Of a DNA stretch of 33,865 nt, positions 15,588-23,010 are shown in pieces. Positions within the stretch are counted from its first letter, which is position 1. Every line of letters begins with the position of its first letter. Under the pieces are notes generated by a model that was given only the letters and a program-made list of their open reading frames with translations, was not told where the DNA came from and did no database searches. The DNA comes from a virus: IMG/VR virus record IMGVR_UViG_3300006162_000006, positions 1 through 33,865 of that record, one strand, 5' to 3'. Position numbers and translations under genes: made by a program.

Positions 15588-16031
15588 ATGATTGATCAAA
15601 AAAATAAAAAACGTTTAAATTTAGGCCAAATTGATTGCAATACACACAAATATATACTCGATGGCGATCCTACTTTTATCAGTACTACAAAAGATGGTAT
15701 TGGAAAGATCCACGATAGAACTAAACGCAATAAATTAATAGACACTATTACGGTACGATCTCAACATGATGATAGGCCAATCTGTAGAGGACCCTTGAAG
15801 CTTTTTTTGTATTTATATTTTATTTTGCCTACAAGGCCCGGTACTAAAAGGGGCAATGTTTTTAGTGGAGATTTCCAGACACATTCGCCGGACATTGCGG
15901 GGTGCATAAAATATATTGAAGAAATATGTAAGGGTATTCTTTTTAGTGAAACAAGCCATATTTCTGTTGTTGAAGCCTATAAATTATATGATGATAAGCC
16001 TCGTGCTGAATTTTATTTAATGGAATTATAA
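15588..16031 (+). CDS. RusA-like Holliday-junction resolvase, active site partly degenerate, 147 aa
   Basis: Start chosen at ATG 15588 (MIDQKNKKRLN), since upstream codons lie in a promoter. The length and C-terminal half fit RusA: a strand 'KLFLYLYFILPTRPGTKRG', then 'HSPDIAGCIKYIEEICKGIL' in place of the family's 'KPDxDNxxKxxxDALNGxx', and the ending 'ISVVEAYKLYDDKPRAEFYL' matching the family's 'xxxKxYxxxPRxxIxI'. RusA dimers cut four-way junctions with conserved Asp residues. Here the first Asp (SPDI) and the Lys (CIKY) remain, but the second Asp and the 'DD' after the helix are replaced (AG and SET). Activity is therefore uncertain; the fold assignment is reasonable. Confidence 0.6.
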   Translation: MIDQKNKKRLNLGQIDCNTHKYILDGDPTFISTTKDGIGKIHDRTKRNKLIDTITVRSQHDDRPICRGPLKLFLYLYFILPTRPGTKRGNVFSGDFQTHSPDIAGCIKYIEEICKGILFSETSHISVVEAYKLYDDKPRAEFYLMEL

Positions 16032-16195
16032 TGACAGCTTCTGAATTACAAATAGTGTTTACTATACAACAACATTTATTACGACAGAATTATCTATCTG
16101 AAAAACAAAAAAACCTTTTAAATCGCGTACAAAGGCAAATTAATAATTGTATGCGCGAAATTACAATTAGAGATGGTAAAAAAGACAAAGAATAG
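16031..16195 (+). CDS. Small helical protein, 54 aa
   Basis: ATG overlaps the stop of the RusA-like gene (TAATG), and the last 23 nt overlap the next gene. The product, starting MTASELQIVFTIQQHLLRQN, is a charged helix rich in Gln, Asn, Lys and Arg, with no motif. Tight coupling on both sides supports a real gene; it may be an accessory to packaging or recombination. Confidence 0.55.
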   Translation: MTASELQIVFTIQQHLLRQNYLSEKQKNLLNRVQRQINNCMREITIRDGKKDKE

Positions 16196-16694
16196 CATAA
16201 AAGCGCCATTAGTCACTAAAAGTGCTTATTCTGATTTGTTCACCGATCAAAGAACTAAGCTTTCTATGCGATTAAATGAAGAGTCTATTTTGCATTTAAG
16301 CATGGATATTATTAAATGGGTTGAGGAAGATCCAGATTTGCTTACCATGGAAGAGATATATTCTAAATTAGGAATTCTTCCCTTTGAGTTTTTGAGGCTT
16401 CGAAGTAAATATCAAGATTTAGATAATGCAGCTAAGTTCTGTTTAATGCTTTTAAGTATTAGGCGCCACAAGGGGGGCATGACGGGTAAATATAGTCCTG
16501 CCATGGTGAACTTTACTCAGCCTATGTATAGTGAAGAATGGAAAACTTTGGTTGAGTGGCGTGCAGGATTACAGTCAAAAAACAATGATGGCTATCAAAC
16601 TATCAACGTACAAATGACACCAATACCAAATTCTGATTTAGTGCCGCATAAAAAATCTGAGTCGCTTACTGTAGAAAAGGAGTTAGATGAATAA
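16173..16694 (+). CDS. terS: Probable small terminase subunit, 173 aa
   Basis: Lies two small genes upstream of the large terminase, the usual place of the DNA-recognition subunit. The N-terminus is basic (MVKKTKNSIKAPLVTKSAY). Residues about 48-80 contain a helix-turn-helix-like stretch (DLLTMEEIYSKLGILPFEFL), and the centre is helical with a basic patch (LLSIRRHKGGMTGKYSPAMV). The final 40 residues (INVQMTPIPNSD and on) are probably the partner-binding tail. Small terminases diverge greatly, so the call rests mostly on position, size and architecture. Confidence 0.6.
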   Translation: MVKKTKNSIKAPLVTKSAYSDLFTDQRTKLSMRLNEESILHLSMDIIKWVEEDPDLLTMEEIYSKLGILPFEFLRLRSKYQDLDNAAKFCLMLLSIRRHKGGMTGKYSPAMVNFTQPMYSEEWKTLVEWRAGLQSKNNDGYQTINVQMTPIPNSDLVPHKKSESLTVEKELDE

Positions 16695-16794
16695 TATTAT
16701 AACCTATAACAATATTTCTTTGTTCTTACAAATAGTTGGAATGATAATTAGTTTAGCCATTCTCAACGAATTTAAGATAGCCAATGGTAAGTGA
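16687..16794 (+). CDS. Tiny single-span membrane protein, 35 aa
   Basis: Overlaps the end of the terS candidate by 8 nt and the start of the next gene by 11 nt. It reads MNNIITYNNISLFLQIVGMI and continues ISLAILNEFKIANGK, one hydrophobic helix (about residues 10-26) with a short positive tail. The overlap on both sides argues that the frame is used. Single-span proteins of this size in phages are often holin- or antiholin-like, but no evidence beyond topology supports that here. Confidence 0.5.
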   Translation: MNNIITYNNISLFLQIVGMIISLAILNEFKIANGK

Positions 16795-17062
16795 AGTAAT
16801 ATATATCGTCATAGAAGCACCAATTAGGGCTTTAGTGAATACTGATACTTTAGAAGTGCACATTGAGCTTGATGAAAAATATCGTTTCTTTGAGCCTACT
16901 ATTCTTAAGCATGATGGGATAGAGTATATTTCTATTGATGAGATTAGTGGAGCAGTTAAAGATCTTCATGATAGTTGTCCTGATGATTGCTGTGATGATT
17001 CAGCCTTTATGGATATGTTAGAAGAGATGCGGAATGAGATATTAAAAGCGGTGAGTATGTGA
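16784..17062 (+). CDS. Small acidic protein of unknown function, 92 aa
   Basis: Placed between the terminase subunits and overlapping TerL by 4 nt. The first half is beta-rich (VIYIVIEAPIRALVNTDTLE), and the second half has a run of acidic residues and three Cys (SCPDDCCDDSAFMDMLEEMR) that could bind metal or form a helix. No signal peptide. Conserved position between TerS and TerL suggests a packaging accessory, but I recognise no family. Confidence 0.6.
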   Translation: MVSEVIYIVIEAPIRALVNTDTLEVHIELDEKYRFFEPTILKHDGIEYISIDEISGAVKDLHDSCPDDCCDDSAFMDMLEEMRNEILKAVSM

Positions 17063-18414
17063 ACAGCGAAGTAGTAATAAAGCTCAATAAATTCGTTCCT
17101 CGCTGGTATCAAACTCCTATGCTAGATGCGATAGTCAATAAAGGCTACAAGCGTGTAATTGCAGTGCTTCCTCGTCGCGCAGGTAAAGATATTGCAGCGT
17201 TGAATCTTGCCATTCGTGAACTTATCAAAAGACCACAAACTATCTATTATATCTTTCCTACGTACCAACAAGCAAAAAAGGTTATTTGGAACGGTATTAA
17301 CAATGATGGTATGCATTTTCTTGATTACATACCCAAAGAAGTAATAGACTCCATGAACGGTCAAGAAATGATTGTTCGTTTTAAGAATGGATCAATACTT
17401 TCACTAGTAGGATCAGATAATTACAATTCTCTTATGGGAACTAACCCCAGTGGGATCATTTTCTCTGAATATGCTCTACAGGACGAGAGGGCTTATCCTT
17501 TCCTTCGTCCCATATTAACTGCAAACGGGGGATGGGCATTGTTCATCTCCACCCCCCGTGGAAAAAACCATCTGTATACTCTTTATGAGATAGCTAAAAA
17601 CTCAGACGATTGGTTTTGTTATAAAATGGGCGTTGATGATACACAGCACATATCTCTTCGCGAAATAGATAAAGAGCGCGCCGAAGGTATCATGTCGGAG
17701 GATCTTATCCAACAAGAATATTATTGTAGTTTCGATATGGGTGTAGAGGGTGGGTTCTATACGAAATATTTTGATAAGATGCGTCTTAAAAACCAAATTA
17801 CCCAAGTTTCATGGGAACCATCATTTAAAGTAAACACTGCATGGGATATAGGCGTGAGAGACTCTACCGCCATTATTTTCTTTCAGTGTATTGGCGCGAC
17901 CGTAAGGATAATAGACTACTATGAAAAGAATAAAGAAGGCTTGGAGCATTATGTTGGTGTATTGGAATCTAAACCCTATTCCTATGGAAAGCATATTGCT
18001 CCTCATGACATACGGGTTCGTGAGTTCGGTTCAGGCATTACTCGCATTGAGAAAGCGCGACAGCTCGGAATAAGATTCACGATCGCTGAAGATATCGGCA
18101 TTATGGACGGTATAGAAGCGGTGAGATCAACATTAAACAAAGTATGGATAGACGAAGTACAATGCAGTCAGCTTATTAAATCACTTGAGAATTATCGTCA
18201 AGAATATGACTCAAAAAGGGCGGTTTATAAAACACAGCCATTACATAACTATGCAAGTCATGCAGCGGATGCGATGAGGTATCTTTGCGTGTCATTGCCC
18301 AAAACACGTGATGGCACATCTCCTGAGGACCTTGAGCGTCGTTATGAAGAAGCGCTATTTGGAGAAAATAGAGGATTACCTGCAGTGTTCAGGGATGAGT
18401 TTAAAGGATTTTAG
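17059..18414 (+). CDS. terL: Terminase large subunit, 451 aa
   Basis: Packaging motor ATPase and nuclease that drives DNA into the prohead through the portal. GTG start overlapping the previous stop (GTGA). The Walker A-like loop is PRRAGKD (residues 38-44), and the Walker B-like stretch is GIIFSEYAL with acidic Ser-Glu at 136-137. The coupling motif is 'LFISTPRGKNH' near 158-168. The RNase-H-like nuclease follows, with 'NTAWDIGVRDST' (first Asp), 'HIAPHDIRVREFGSG' and the terminal 'NYASHAADAMRYL' (last Asp). Length is usual for the family. The domain order and all motifs are intact, so the enzyme should be functional; the packaging mode cannot be read from sequence. Confidence 0.95.
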   Translation: MNSEVVIKLNKFVPRWYQTPMLDAIVNKGYKRVIAVLPRRAGKDIAALNLAIRELIKRPQTIYYIFPTYQQAKKVIWNGINNDGMHFLDYIPKEVIDSMNGQEMIVRFKNGSILSLVGSDNYNSLMGTNPSGIIFSEYALQDERAYPFLRPILTANGGWALFISTPRGKNHLYTLYEIAKNSDDWFCYKMGVDDTQHISLREIDKERAEGIMSEDLIQQEYYCSFDMGVEGGFYTKYFDKMRLKNQITQVSWEPSFKVNTAWDIGVRDSTAIIFFQCIGATVRIIDYYEKNKEGLEHYVGVLESKPYSYGKHIAPHDIRVREFGSGITRIEKARQLGIRFTIAEDIGIMDGIEAVRSTLNKVWIDEVQCSQLIKSLENYRQEYDSKRAVYKTQPLHNYASHAADAMRYLCVSLPKTRDGTSPEDLERRYEEALFGENRGLPAVFRDEFKGF

Positions 18415-18427
18415 ATAAAGGAAAAAA

Positions 18428-18622
18428 ATGAGACTATTTTGTAGATGTGATGATGCGTTAACTCTTTATCAGCAACAAGTCATTGGATTTATTAAGCAGG
18501 TAGCAACCCTTAATGATAAGATTAAACAAATGGACCTTATATTGACTGAAACAAGAGACATGATTAATAGCGAAAATAAAGTTGAGCATTTTGTATGCAA
18601 ATGCCCTCAATGTATTCAGTAA
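18428..18622 (+). CDS. Small Cys-rich helical protein, 64 aa
   Basis: AAAGGAAAAAA precedes the ATG, 14 nt after the TerL stop. It begins MRLFCRCDDALTLYQQQVIG, has a long helix in the middle and ends 'HFVCKCPQCIQ'. The Cys pairs at both ends (CRC and CKCPQC) could form a zinc-binding cluster that closes the helix into a hairpin. No family recognised. It lies between terminase and portal and is followed by a leftward-facing terminator. Confidence 0.6.
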   Translation: MRLFCRCDDALTLYQQQVIGFIKQVATLNDKIKQMDLILTETRDMINSENKVEHFVCKCPQCIQ

Positions 18623-18656
18623 AATAAAAAACCCAAGGATAGGAATTAACCTTGGG
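18621..18656 (-). terminator. Intrinsic terminator facing left
   Basis: CCCAAGG (18632-18638) pairs with CCTTGGG (18650-18656). On the minus strand the stem is followed by TTTTTTATTTTAC, a proper U tract; on the plus strand it is not. So it ends a leftward transcript that must start between here and the portal gene. Confidence 0.6.
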
Positions 18657-18700
18657 CAACGAAAACAAATACACTCATTAGGGAGAAGATTTGAGTTGGC

Positions 18701-18832
18701 CTATTCTAACAATCGAAAAATAATTTTACAAATATCTTGCCTCGAATTTATCATCGTACTACGCTCTGCATAGTAACAAGGGAACCAAAACCCATTGACC
18801 CAGTGTCCTAGTGTTACGTTAACCATGGCCAT
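18701..18832 (-). CDS. Candidate 43-aa ORF in front of the leftward terminator (weak)
   Basis: This is the only minus-strand frame that could account for the leftward terminator at 18621. It reads MAMVNVTLGHWVNGFWFPCY and continues for 23 more residues, with no clear ribosome binding site. The start lies in the palindrome CCATGGCCATGG just before the portal gene. It may be spurious, with the transcript acting as a small RNA or antisense RNA instead. Confidence 0.2.
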   Translation of the reverse strand: MAMVNVTLGHWVNGFWFPCYYAERSTMINSRQDICKIIFRLLE

Positions 18833-18853
18833 GGTAATTTAAGGAGAGAAATA

Positions 18854-20908
18854 ATGTTATTCCCCCAGCTCGGGCCCCAATATTATGATGATCGGGATAA
18901 ACCCCTCATTTCACGCATGGAAGCATTTTACGCCGAAGCGGTGACAATTAACCAATCTTTTTGGAATGAATCCGATCTTGATACCAGATTTGAAGCTGGC
19001 GACCAGACTTTATGGAACGACCTTTATGGTAACCTTCCTGCTAATCGTCGCAGACAGTTCAATTTCAATAGAATTAGGCGTGTAGTAAATATGATTGATG
19101 GCCATCAACGCCGCAATCGTAAATCTACCATCGTCACACCCGTAGAAAATGGCGACGCCCATACTGCAGATCAGTTCTCAAAGATCCTTTTATGGATTAA
19201 TCAGCAAGAAGGAGTTTATGAAACAATCTCTGATTCTTTCCATGGCGGCGCTTTGGTTACAGGCCTTAACTTTCTCCACGTTTGGATGGATTATAGGTCA
19301 GACCCTATTTCAGGTAATATTAAAGTTGACAACTGCGCTTACAATAGTTTTCTTGTTGATCCTTATTTTAGAAAACACGATCTATCAGATTGTAATTCTA
19401 TTTGGAAAAGATCCTTTCTATCCAAACGACAATGTATATCGTTAATGCCAGATAGGGCAGAAGAGATATTAGGGCTTATGGGTAATGATTCTGGAACGGG
19501 CCGTGATGGCAAATTTCAATTTATGCCAGAATCATATAATTATGGATTAAAAAATTTATTAACCTATGACGAATTCTATTACCGGGACTTTCGTACACAA
19601 AAGATGCTTGTAGACACCATAACTGGTGAAACGATGGAGTGGAAATCAACCGATGAATCACGGTTGAGAGAATTCATTAAACAAAATCCAACGGTCACTG
19701 TCGTAGATCAAGAGATTCCAACCGTTCGACTAGCTATACTTATACAGGGCAAATCGTTTTATCATGGGCCAAATCCGATGGGAATTGATTCATATCCATT
19801 TGTTCCGGTATTTGGCTATTTTAATCCTCAAATGCCTTATTTTCCCTATAGAATACAGGGAGTGGTTCGTGGACTTCGTGACGCTCAATATCTTTATAAT
19901 CGTAGACGTGTGATAGAGCTTGATCTTTTAGAATCACAAATTAACTCTGGATGGAAATATAAAGAAAATTCTTTAGTTAATCCAAAGGATATATTCCTTT
20001 CTGGACAAGGTAGAGGTCTAGCCCTTAAAGAAGAAGCGCAGATGACTGACGTGGAACAGATTCAGCCTCCAAATGTTCCACCATCAATGATTCAATTAAG
20101 CGAGCTTTTAGCTAAAGAAGTAAGCGAGATATCGGGTGTTAACGAAGAGTTACTCGGCAGTGCAACCGATGAGAAAGCCGGAATCCTAAGCATGCTTCGT
20201 CAAGGAGCAGGACTTACAACGCTTCAGATCCTTTTTGATAATTTAGATAGATCACAAAAGCTTCTTGGCAAGCTTATGCTCGATCTCATACAAGCTAACT
20301 TCACGCCAGGAAAGATTAAAAAAATATTACAAGGCGAAGAGCCTGCGCCCCAATTTTATAACAAAGCATTTGGCCGCTATGATGCTGTTGTTGAGGATGG
20401 ACTTAATACAGCAACACAACGTCAAATGCAGTTTGCGCAGCTTATGTATTTGAAAGAAGCTGGTGTACCAATTCCGACACGACAACTTCTTGAAGCATCT
20501 ACGTTACAGAATAAAGATAAGCTTATTCAGGCAATAGAGTTACAAGAGCAACAACAACAACAGATGGCCCAGCAACAAGCACAAGCACAAATGCAAGTTC
20601 AAATGGCACAAGTTGAACTCTCCAAAGCTAGAGCCCAAGCAGATCAAGGACTTGGCGTAGAAAGATTAAGCCGCGTACAAGAGAATCAAGCACTTGCTGA
20701 AGAACGTAGAGCGGCAGCCATAAAAGATGAAGAAATAGGCCTTCTCAATCTCGTTAAAGCATTAAAAGAAATAGATACTGTTGACTTAGCACATATAGAG
20801 AAGTTAGTATCACTGTCGAATTTATTAAAGGCGGAGCAAGCAGCCCAACAGCCGCAGCAGTCTGCCAACCCTCAGCAGCCACAAGAAGGACTTGTGGTGA
20901 GTAGTTAG
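18854..20908 (+). CDS. Portal protein, P22-like, 684 aa
   Basis: Forms the dodecameric ring at one capsid vertex through which DNA enters and to which the tail attaches. AAGGAGAGAAATA precedes the ATG. Family features include an early 'RRRQFNFNRIRRVVNMIDGH' with 'QRRNRKSTIVTP' after it, 'HGGALVTGLNFLHVWMDY', 'FLVDPYFRKHDLSDCN', and in the stem region 'IQGVVRGLRDAQYLYNRRRV'. Late in the protein come 'EVSEISGVNEELLGSATDEK' and 'GILSMLRQGAGLTTLQILFD'. The C-terminal 130 residues are a Gln/Ala-rich coiled coil (barrel-like). Length close to the 725 aa of P22 gp1. Starts a long rightward structural operon. Confidence 0.92.
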   Translation: MLFPQLGPQYYDDRDKPLISRMEAFYAEAVTINQSFWNESDLDTRFEAGDQTLWNDLYGNLPANRRRQFNFNRIRRVVNMIDGHQRRNRKSTIVTPVENGDAHTADQFSKILLWINQQEGVYETISDSFHGGALVTGLNFLHVWMDYRSDPISGNIKVDNCAYNSFLVDPYFRKHDLSDCNSIWKRSFLSKRQCISLMPDRAEEILGLMGNDSGTGRDGKFQFMPESYNYGLKNLLTYDEFYYRDFRTQKMLVDTITGETMEWKSTDESRLREFIKQNPTVTVVDQEIPTVRLAILIQGKSFYHGPNPMGIDSYPFVPVFGYFNPQMPYFPYRIQGVVRGLRDAQYLYNRRRVIELDLLESQINSGWKYKENSLVNPKDIFLSGQGRGLALKEEAQMTDVEQIQPPNVPPSMIQLSELLAKEVSEISGVNEELLGSATDEKAGILSMLRQGAGLTTLQILFDNLDRSQKLLGKLMLDLIQANFTPGKIKKILQGEEPAPQFYNKAFGRYDAVVEDGLNTATQRQMQFAQLMYLKEAGVPIPTRQLLEASTLQNKDKLIQAIELQEQQQQQMAQQQAQAQMQVQMAQVELSKARAQADQGLGVERLSRVQENQALAEERRAAAIKDEEIGLLNLVKALKEIDTVDLAHIEKLVSLSNLLKAEQAAQQPQQSANPQQPQEGLVVSS

Positions 20909-20958
20909 AGGTATAACCTTGCCCCATAATGGGGTAGTTTCTACGAAAGGGCCATATA

Positions 20959-21393
20959 ATGGCAATGAAAAAAAGACATCACCACTCAAAAAAGCATATG
21001 AGCAAGGCTCGTTACCATGAGCATGCAGGTGAAGAAAGACACCTTCATGGATTACATCATAGCAAATACGATACATTGCACCACGAAGCTGACAAGCATT
21101 CTGGTATTGCTGAAAAAAGCGGTTCTTATCATTATGACAGAGAAAAAGACAATATGAGGGGCCGCTATGAAGGATATCATGGTCGTCGGCATCAAGAAAT
21201 GAAAGATGCTGGTATGATCCATGAGGATCAATCACAAATAGCAAATCTTCCACAAAATGTAATGATCAAACATTATGGAGATGCTTATGGCTATACTCCT
21301 GAAGAACTTGATGACACAATACGTGGCGTAGATAGACAAATTGGATTTGATGATAGCCAAAAAATGCGTCATTTTTTTCCTAAAAAAGTTTAA
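20959..21393 (+). CDS. His-rich phage protein of unknown function, 144 aa
   Basis: ATG preceded by AAAGGGCC; a second ATG two codons later is possible. Residues 1-50 are extraordinarily rich in His and Lys (KKRHHHSKKHMSKARYHEHA and on), suggesting metal or nucleic-acid binding or an unfolded tail. Residues about 78-105 (MKDAGMIHEDQSQIANLPQN) share the pattern '[LM]-[KR]-D-A-x-[LM]-I-x-E-D...A-N-x-P' with the small protein encoded at 21453, so the two are probably paralogues. Its place after the portal suggests a head-associated or assembly role. Confidence 0.65.
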   Translation: MAMKKRHHHSKKHMSKARYHEHAGEERHLHGLHHSKYDTLHHEADKHSGIAEKSGSYHYDREKDNMRGRYEGYHGRRHQEMKDAGMIHEDQSQIANLPQNVMIKHYGDAYGYTPEELDDTIRGVDRQIGFDDSQKMRHFFPKKV

Positions 21394-21406
21394 GAAATCT
21401 TTCACG

Positions 21407-21437
21407 AGCCCCCCTTTTGCTCCATTTTGGGGGGGTT
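21407..21437 (+). other. GC-rich intergenic hairpin
   Basis: CCCCCC (21409-21414) can pair with GGGGGG (21429-21435 region) across a loop of about 14 nt, just after the His-rich gene. No U tract follows, so it more likely protects the mRNA end or tunes expression than terminates. Confidence 0.45.
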
Positions 21438-21452
21438 CATCTAAGGAGAACT

Positions 21453-21713
21453 ATGGAAGCACTATTTTTAATAAAACGCTATAAGATCGATCCGAGGCGC
21501 GTTCCAGAGCTAAGAGATGCTCGTCTTATTCAAGAAGATGGTAATGCCATGGCAAATTGTCCAACGCAACCAATAAATAGAGAATTCCATCATAGTTATG
21601 TGAATCCCTATGATGATAATTCGGCAATTCACCCAAATCCTCATCCACGCAGAAGAAATTACGCCGACGATGAAGATATGAAAAGTTTTAGAGCTAATCA
21701 TTACGCAGTATAA
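21453..21713 (+). CDS. Small phage protein, short paralogue of the His-rich protein, 86 aa
   Basis: Start chosen at ATG 21453 behind AAGGAGAACT; a frame from 21417 would begin inside the hairpin. The product (MEALFLIKRYKIDPRRVPEL, then RDARLIQEDGNAMANCPTQP) repeats the 'RDAxLIxED...AN.P' pattern of the gene before it, and its end is rich in His/Asn/Pro/Arg (HPNPHPRRRNYADDEDMKSF). No membrane segment. Function unknown; probably works with its neighbour. Confidence 0.6.
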   Translation: MEALFLIKRYKIDPRRVPELRDARLIQEDGNAMANCPTQPINREFHHSYVNPYDDNSAIHPNPHPRRRNYADDEDMKSFRANHYAV

Positions 21714-21757
21714 ATATGGTTAATGATATTTATAAATCATCATATAAAGGAGTGTAT

Positions 21758-21907
21758 ATGCCAAGCATGCCAAGAATACCGGGCAAAGGTCCTAAAATAG
21801 CTTTTAAAATATTAGGAGTGCCCGCAAATATTGCAGCTAAAAAAACAAAAGAACAGAAGTTTATCAATAGAAGATTGTGGTTTGAAGAAACGTCCCGAGT
21901 TCGCTAA
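21758..21907 (+). CDS. Small basic protein, 49 aa
   Basis: Start chosen at ATG 21758 because AAAGGAG lies just upstream; a longer frame from 21716 lacks such a signal. Reads MPSMPRIPGKGPKIAFKILG and continues with a Lys/Arg-rich tail (KKTKEQKFINRRLWFEETSR). A short hydrophobic, Pro/Gly-flanked patch sits at residues 13-24. No recognised family. Confidence 0.5.
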   Translation: MPSMPRIPGKGPKIAFKILGVPANIAAKKTKEQKFINRRLWFEETSRVR

Positions 21908-21917
21908 GGAGTTTACG

Positions 21918-22310
21918 ATGCTTAAGTATCTTATTTTATTTTTGAGTATAACAGGATCTATATCGGCAATGGAAAGAGAAAGTGGAACGACAACATTACC
22001 AAAAACGAAGTTCCCCCAGGATAAAAGTTGGCGCGATGCTACACTTTTTGATTGTATAACCAACCCTTGGATTCCAACAGGTCTATTTGCTACTGCTGTA
22101 ACAAAAGAAACGTATAATGCGTATCGCAATAATTCATTACCTACGTTTGAACTTATTAAAAATGAGATAAAGGCTCAACCAAAATTTCTTCTTGCAACTT
22201 CATTGATTTTATTTAGTTGTATGCTTTATGTTTATTATAAACCACTGGTAGTTTCCTGTTATACAGCGGTAAAAGGAAGATTTTATGATCAAAAAAAAAC
22301 CTGTGCCTAA
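21918..22310 (+). CDS. Secreted or membrane-anchored protein with signal peptide and C-terminal membrane span, 130 aa
   Basis: Start chosen at ATG 21918 (AAGGAGTTTACG upstream); the longer frame begins in the preceding gene. Residues 1-17 (MLKYLILFLSITGSISA) form a typical Sec signal peptide, probably cut before Met18-Glu19. The middle is polar, and residues about 93-115 (FLLATSLILFSCMLYVYYK) form a transmembrane helix with a short Cys/Lys tail. Topology would place about 75 residues outside the inner membrane. Such proteins in phages act in lysis (spanin-like), exclusion or envelope change. No lysozyme-type motif is seen. Confidence 0.65.
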   Translation: MLKYLILFLSITGSISAMERESGTTTLPKTKFPQDKSWRDATLFDCITNPWIPTGLFATAVTKETYNAYRNNSLPTFELIKNEIKAQPKFLLATSLILFSCMLYVYYKPLVVSCYTAVKGRFYDQKKTCA

Positions 22311-22599
22311 GAAAGTCACCGTGGCTGTTGGGGTTAAAATCCCTAAGGGACAAGAGTCGAAGATTCGTAAGCGTCCAGGCAGTTCTAACGCGGGCAAATA
22401 CAAGTCAGTCAAACCCAATGAGTTCGCTGGCGCCGCTGGAGGAGCAAGCAAGTTCAGTTTCCCGATAAATACTGAAGCGAGGGCCCGGAATGCTTTGGCG
22501 CGTGCACATTTTGCCCCAAATCCAGAGGGAATAAAAGCAAAAGTTTATAAAAAATACCCCGGCTTAAAAAAAAGAGCCGTAGCTAGAAAGGGAAAATAA
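22285..22599 (+). CDS. Small basic phage protein with 'FPI...ARARNALARA' motif, 104 aa
   Basis: AAAGGAAG precedes the ATG, which overlaps the preceding gene by 26 nt. The first 45 residues are Lys/Arg/Pro-rich. The second half reads 'FSFPINTEARARNALARAHF' and 'EGIKAKVYKKYPGLKK', resembling the short helical module 'FPI.....A..AL...........I..K....YP' found in several phage and bacterial accessory proteins. Likely nucleic-acid or protein binding; the role is unknown. Confidence 0.6.
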   Translation: MIKKKPVPKKVTVAVGVKIPKGQESKIRKRPGSSNAGKYKSVKPNEFAGAAGGASKFSFPINTEARARNALARAHFAPNPEGIKAKVYKKYPGLKKRAVARKGK

Positions 22600-22733
22600 T
22601 GAAAAAACATTCATGTTCACACTGCAAACATATGACGCATAAAAAAGAAGATCGTTTGGAAGAAAAGATATCACCGGGTATACACAAGAAAATTCAAAAG
22701 ATTGAAAAAAAGAAGCACAAAAAGGAGAAATAA
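22599..22733 (+). CDS. Tiny Lys/His-rich protein with CxxC, 44 aa
   Basis: ATG overlaps the preceding stop and its own stop overlaps the next ATG (TAATG both times), a strong sign of a real translated unit. Reads MKKHSCSHCKHMTHKKEDRL and continues with a Lys-rich helix. The C-S-H-C-K-H-M-T-H cluster could bind one zinc ion. Function unknown. Confidence 0.55.
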   Translation: MKKHSCSHCKHMTHKKEDRLEEKISPGIHKKIQKIEKKKHKKEK

Positions 22734-22912
22734 TGGCTAAACAAAAGGCTAAAAAAAAGAAAATAGCTCGTGTCATGGAAGAGTTTAAGGAGCATAAACT
22801 TCATAGTGGTTCTAAAAAGGGACCCGAAGTGACCAATCCTAAACAAGCTATAGCAATTGCCCTTTCTGAATCGCGCAAAGTTGGAAAGAAGAAAACCAAA
22901 AAGCGCAAATAA
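22733..22912 (+). CDS. DUF6496-like small basic protein, 59 aa
   Basis: ATG overlaps the preceding stop, and AAGGAG lies upstream. The core 'ARVMEEFKEHKLHSGSKKGP' followed by 'EVTNPKQAIAIALSESRK' is the well-known 'KVMxEFKxGxLHSGxxxGxxVTNPKQAIAIALSEA' family found in phages and bacteria, framed here by Lys-rich ends. The function of the family is not established; its strongly basic nature suggests DNA or RNA contact. Last gene before a strong terminator. Confidence 0.8.
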   Translation: MAKQKAKKKKIARVMEEFKEHKLHSGSKKGPEVTNPKQAIAIALSESRKVGKKKTKKRK

Positions 22913-22924
22913 GAAATGCTCTTA

Positions 22925-22953
22925 TTGTCGTTTTGTGGTAAATTCGCTAATAA
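22925..22953 (+). promoter_or_regulatory. Possible promoter preceding the terminator at 22968
   Basis: TTGTCG (22925-22930), 17-bp spacer, TAATAA (22948-22953). Downstream are a strong terminator and then a gene, an attenuator-like order. The hexamers are imperfect and no extended -10 is present. Confidence 0.3.
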
Positions 22954-22967
22954 ATCACTTATCTTCT

Positions 22968-22999
22968 GCTCCCCACGACTCCGAGTGGGGGGCTTTTTT
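22968..22999 (+). terminator. Strong intrinsic terminator
   Basis: GCTCCCCAC (22968-22976) pairs with GTGGGGGGC (22985-22993, one G.U) across an 8-nt loop and is followed by six T (22994-22999). It closes the operon ending with the DUF6496-like gene, or attenuates transcription into the gene at 23011. Confidence 0.85.
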
Positions 23000-23010
23000 G
23001 TGGAGCACTA

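Noticed and set aside
18582-18773. 63-codon plus-strand frame after the Cys-rich gene
   Set aside because: It overlaps the end of the 64-aa gene out of frame, crosses the leftward terminator and has no ribosome binding site.
20521-20700. Gln-rich repeat tract as a DNA repeat element
   Set aside because: It is the coding sequence of the portal's C-terminal coiled coil, not a mobile or regulatory repeat.
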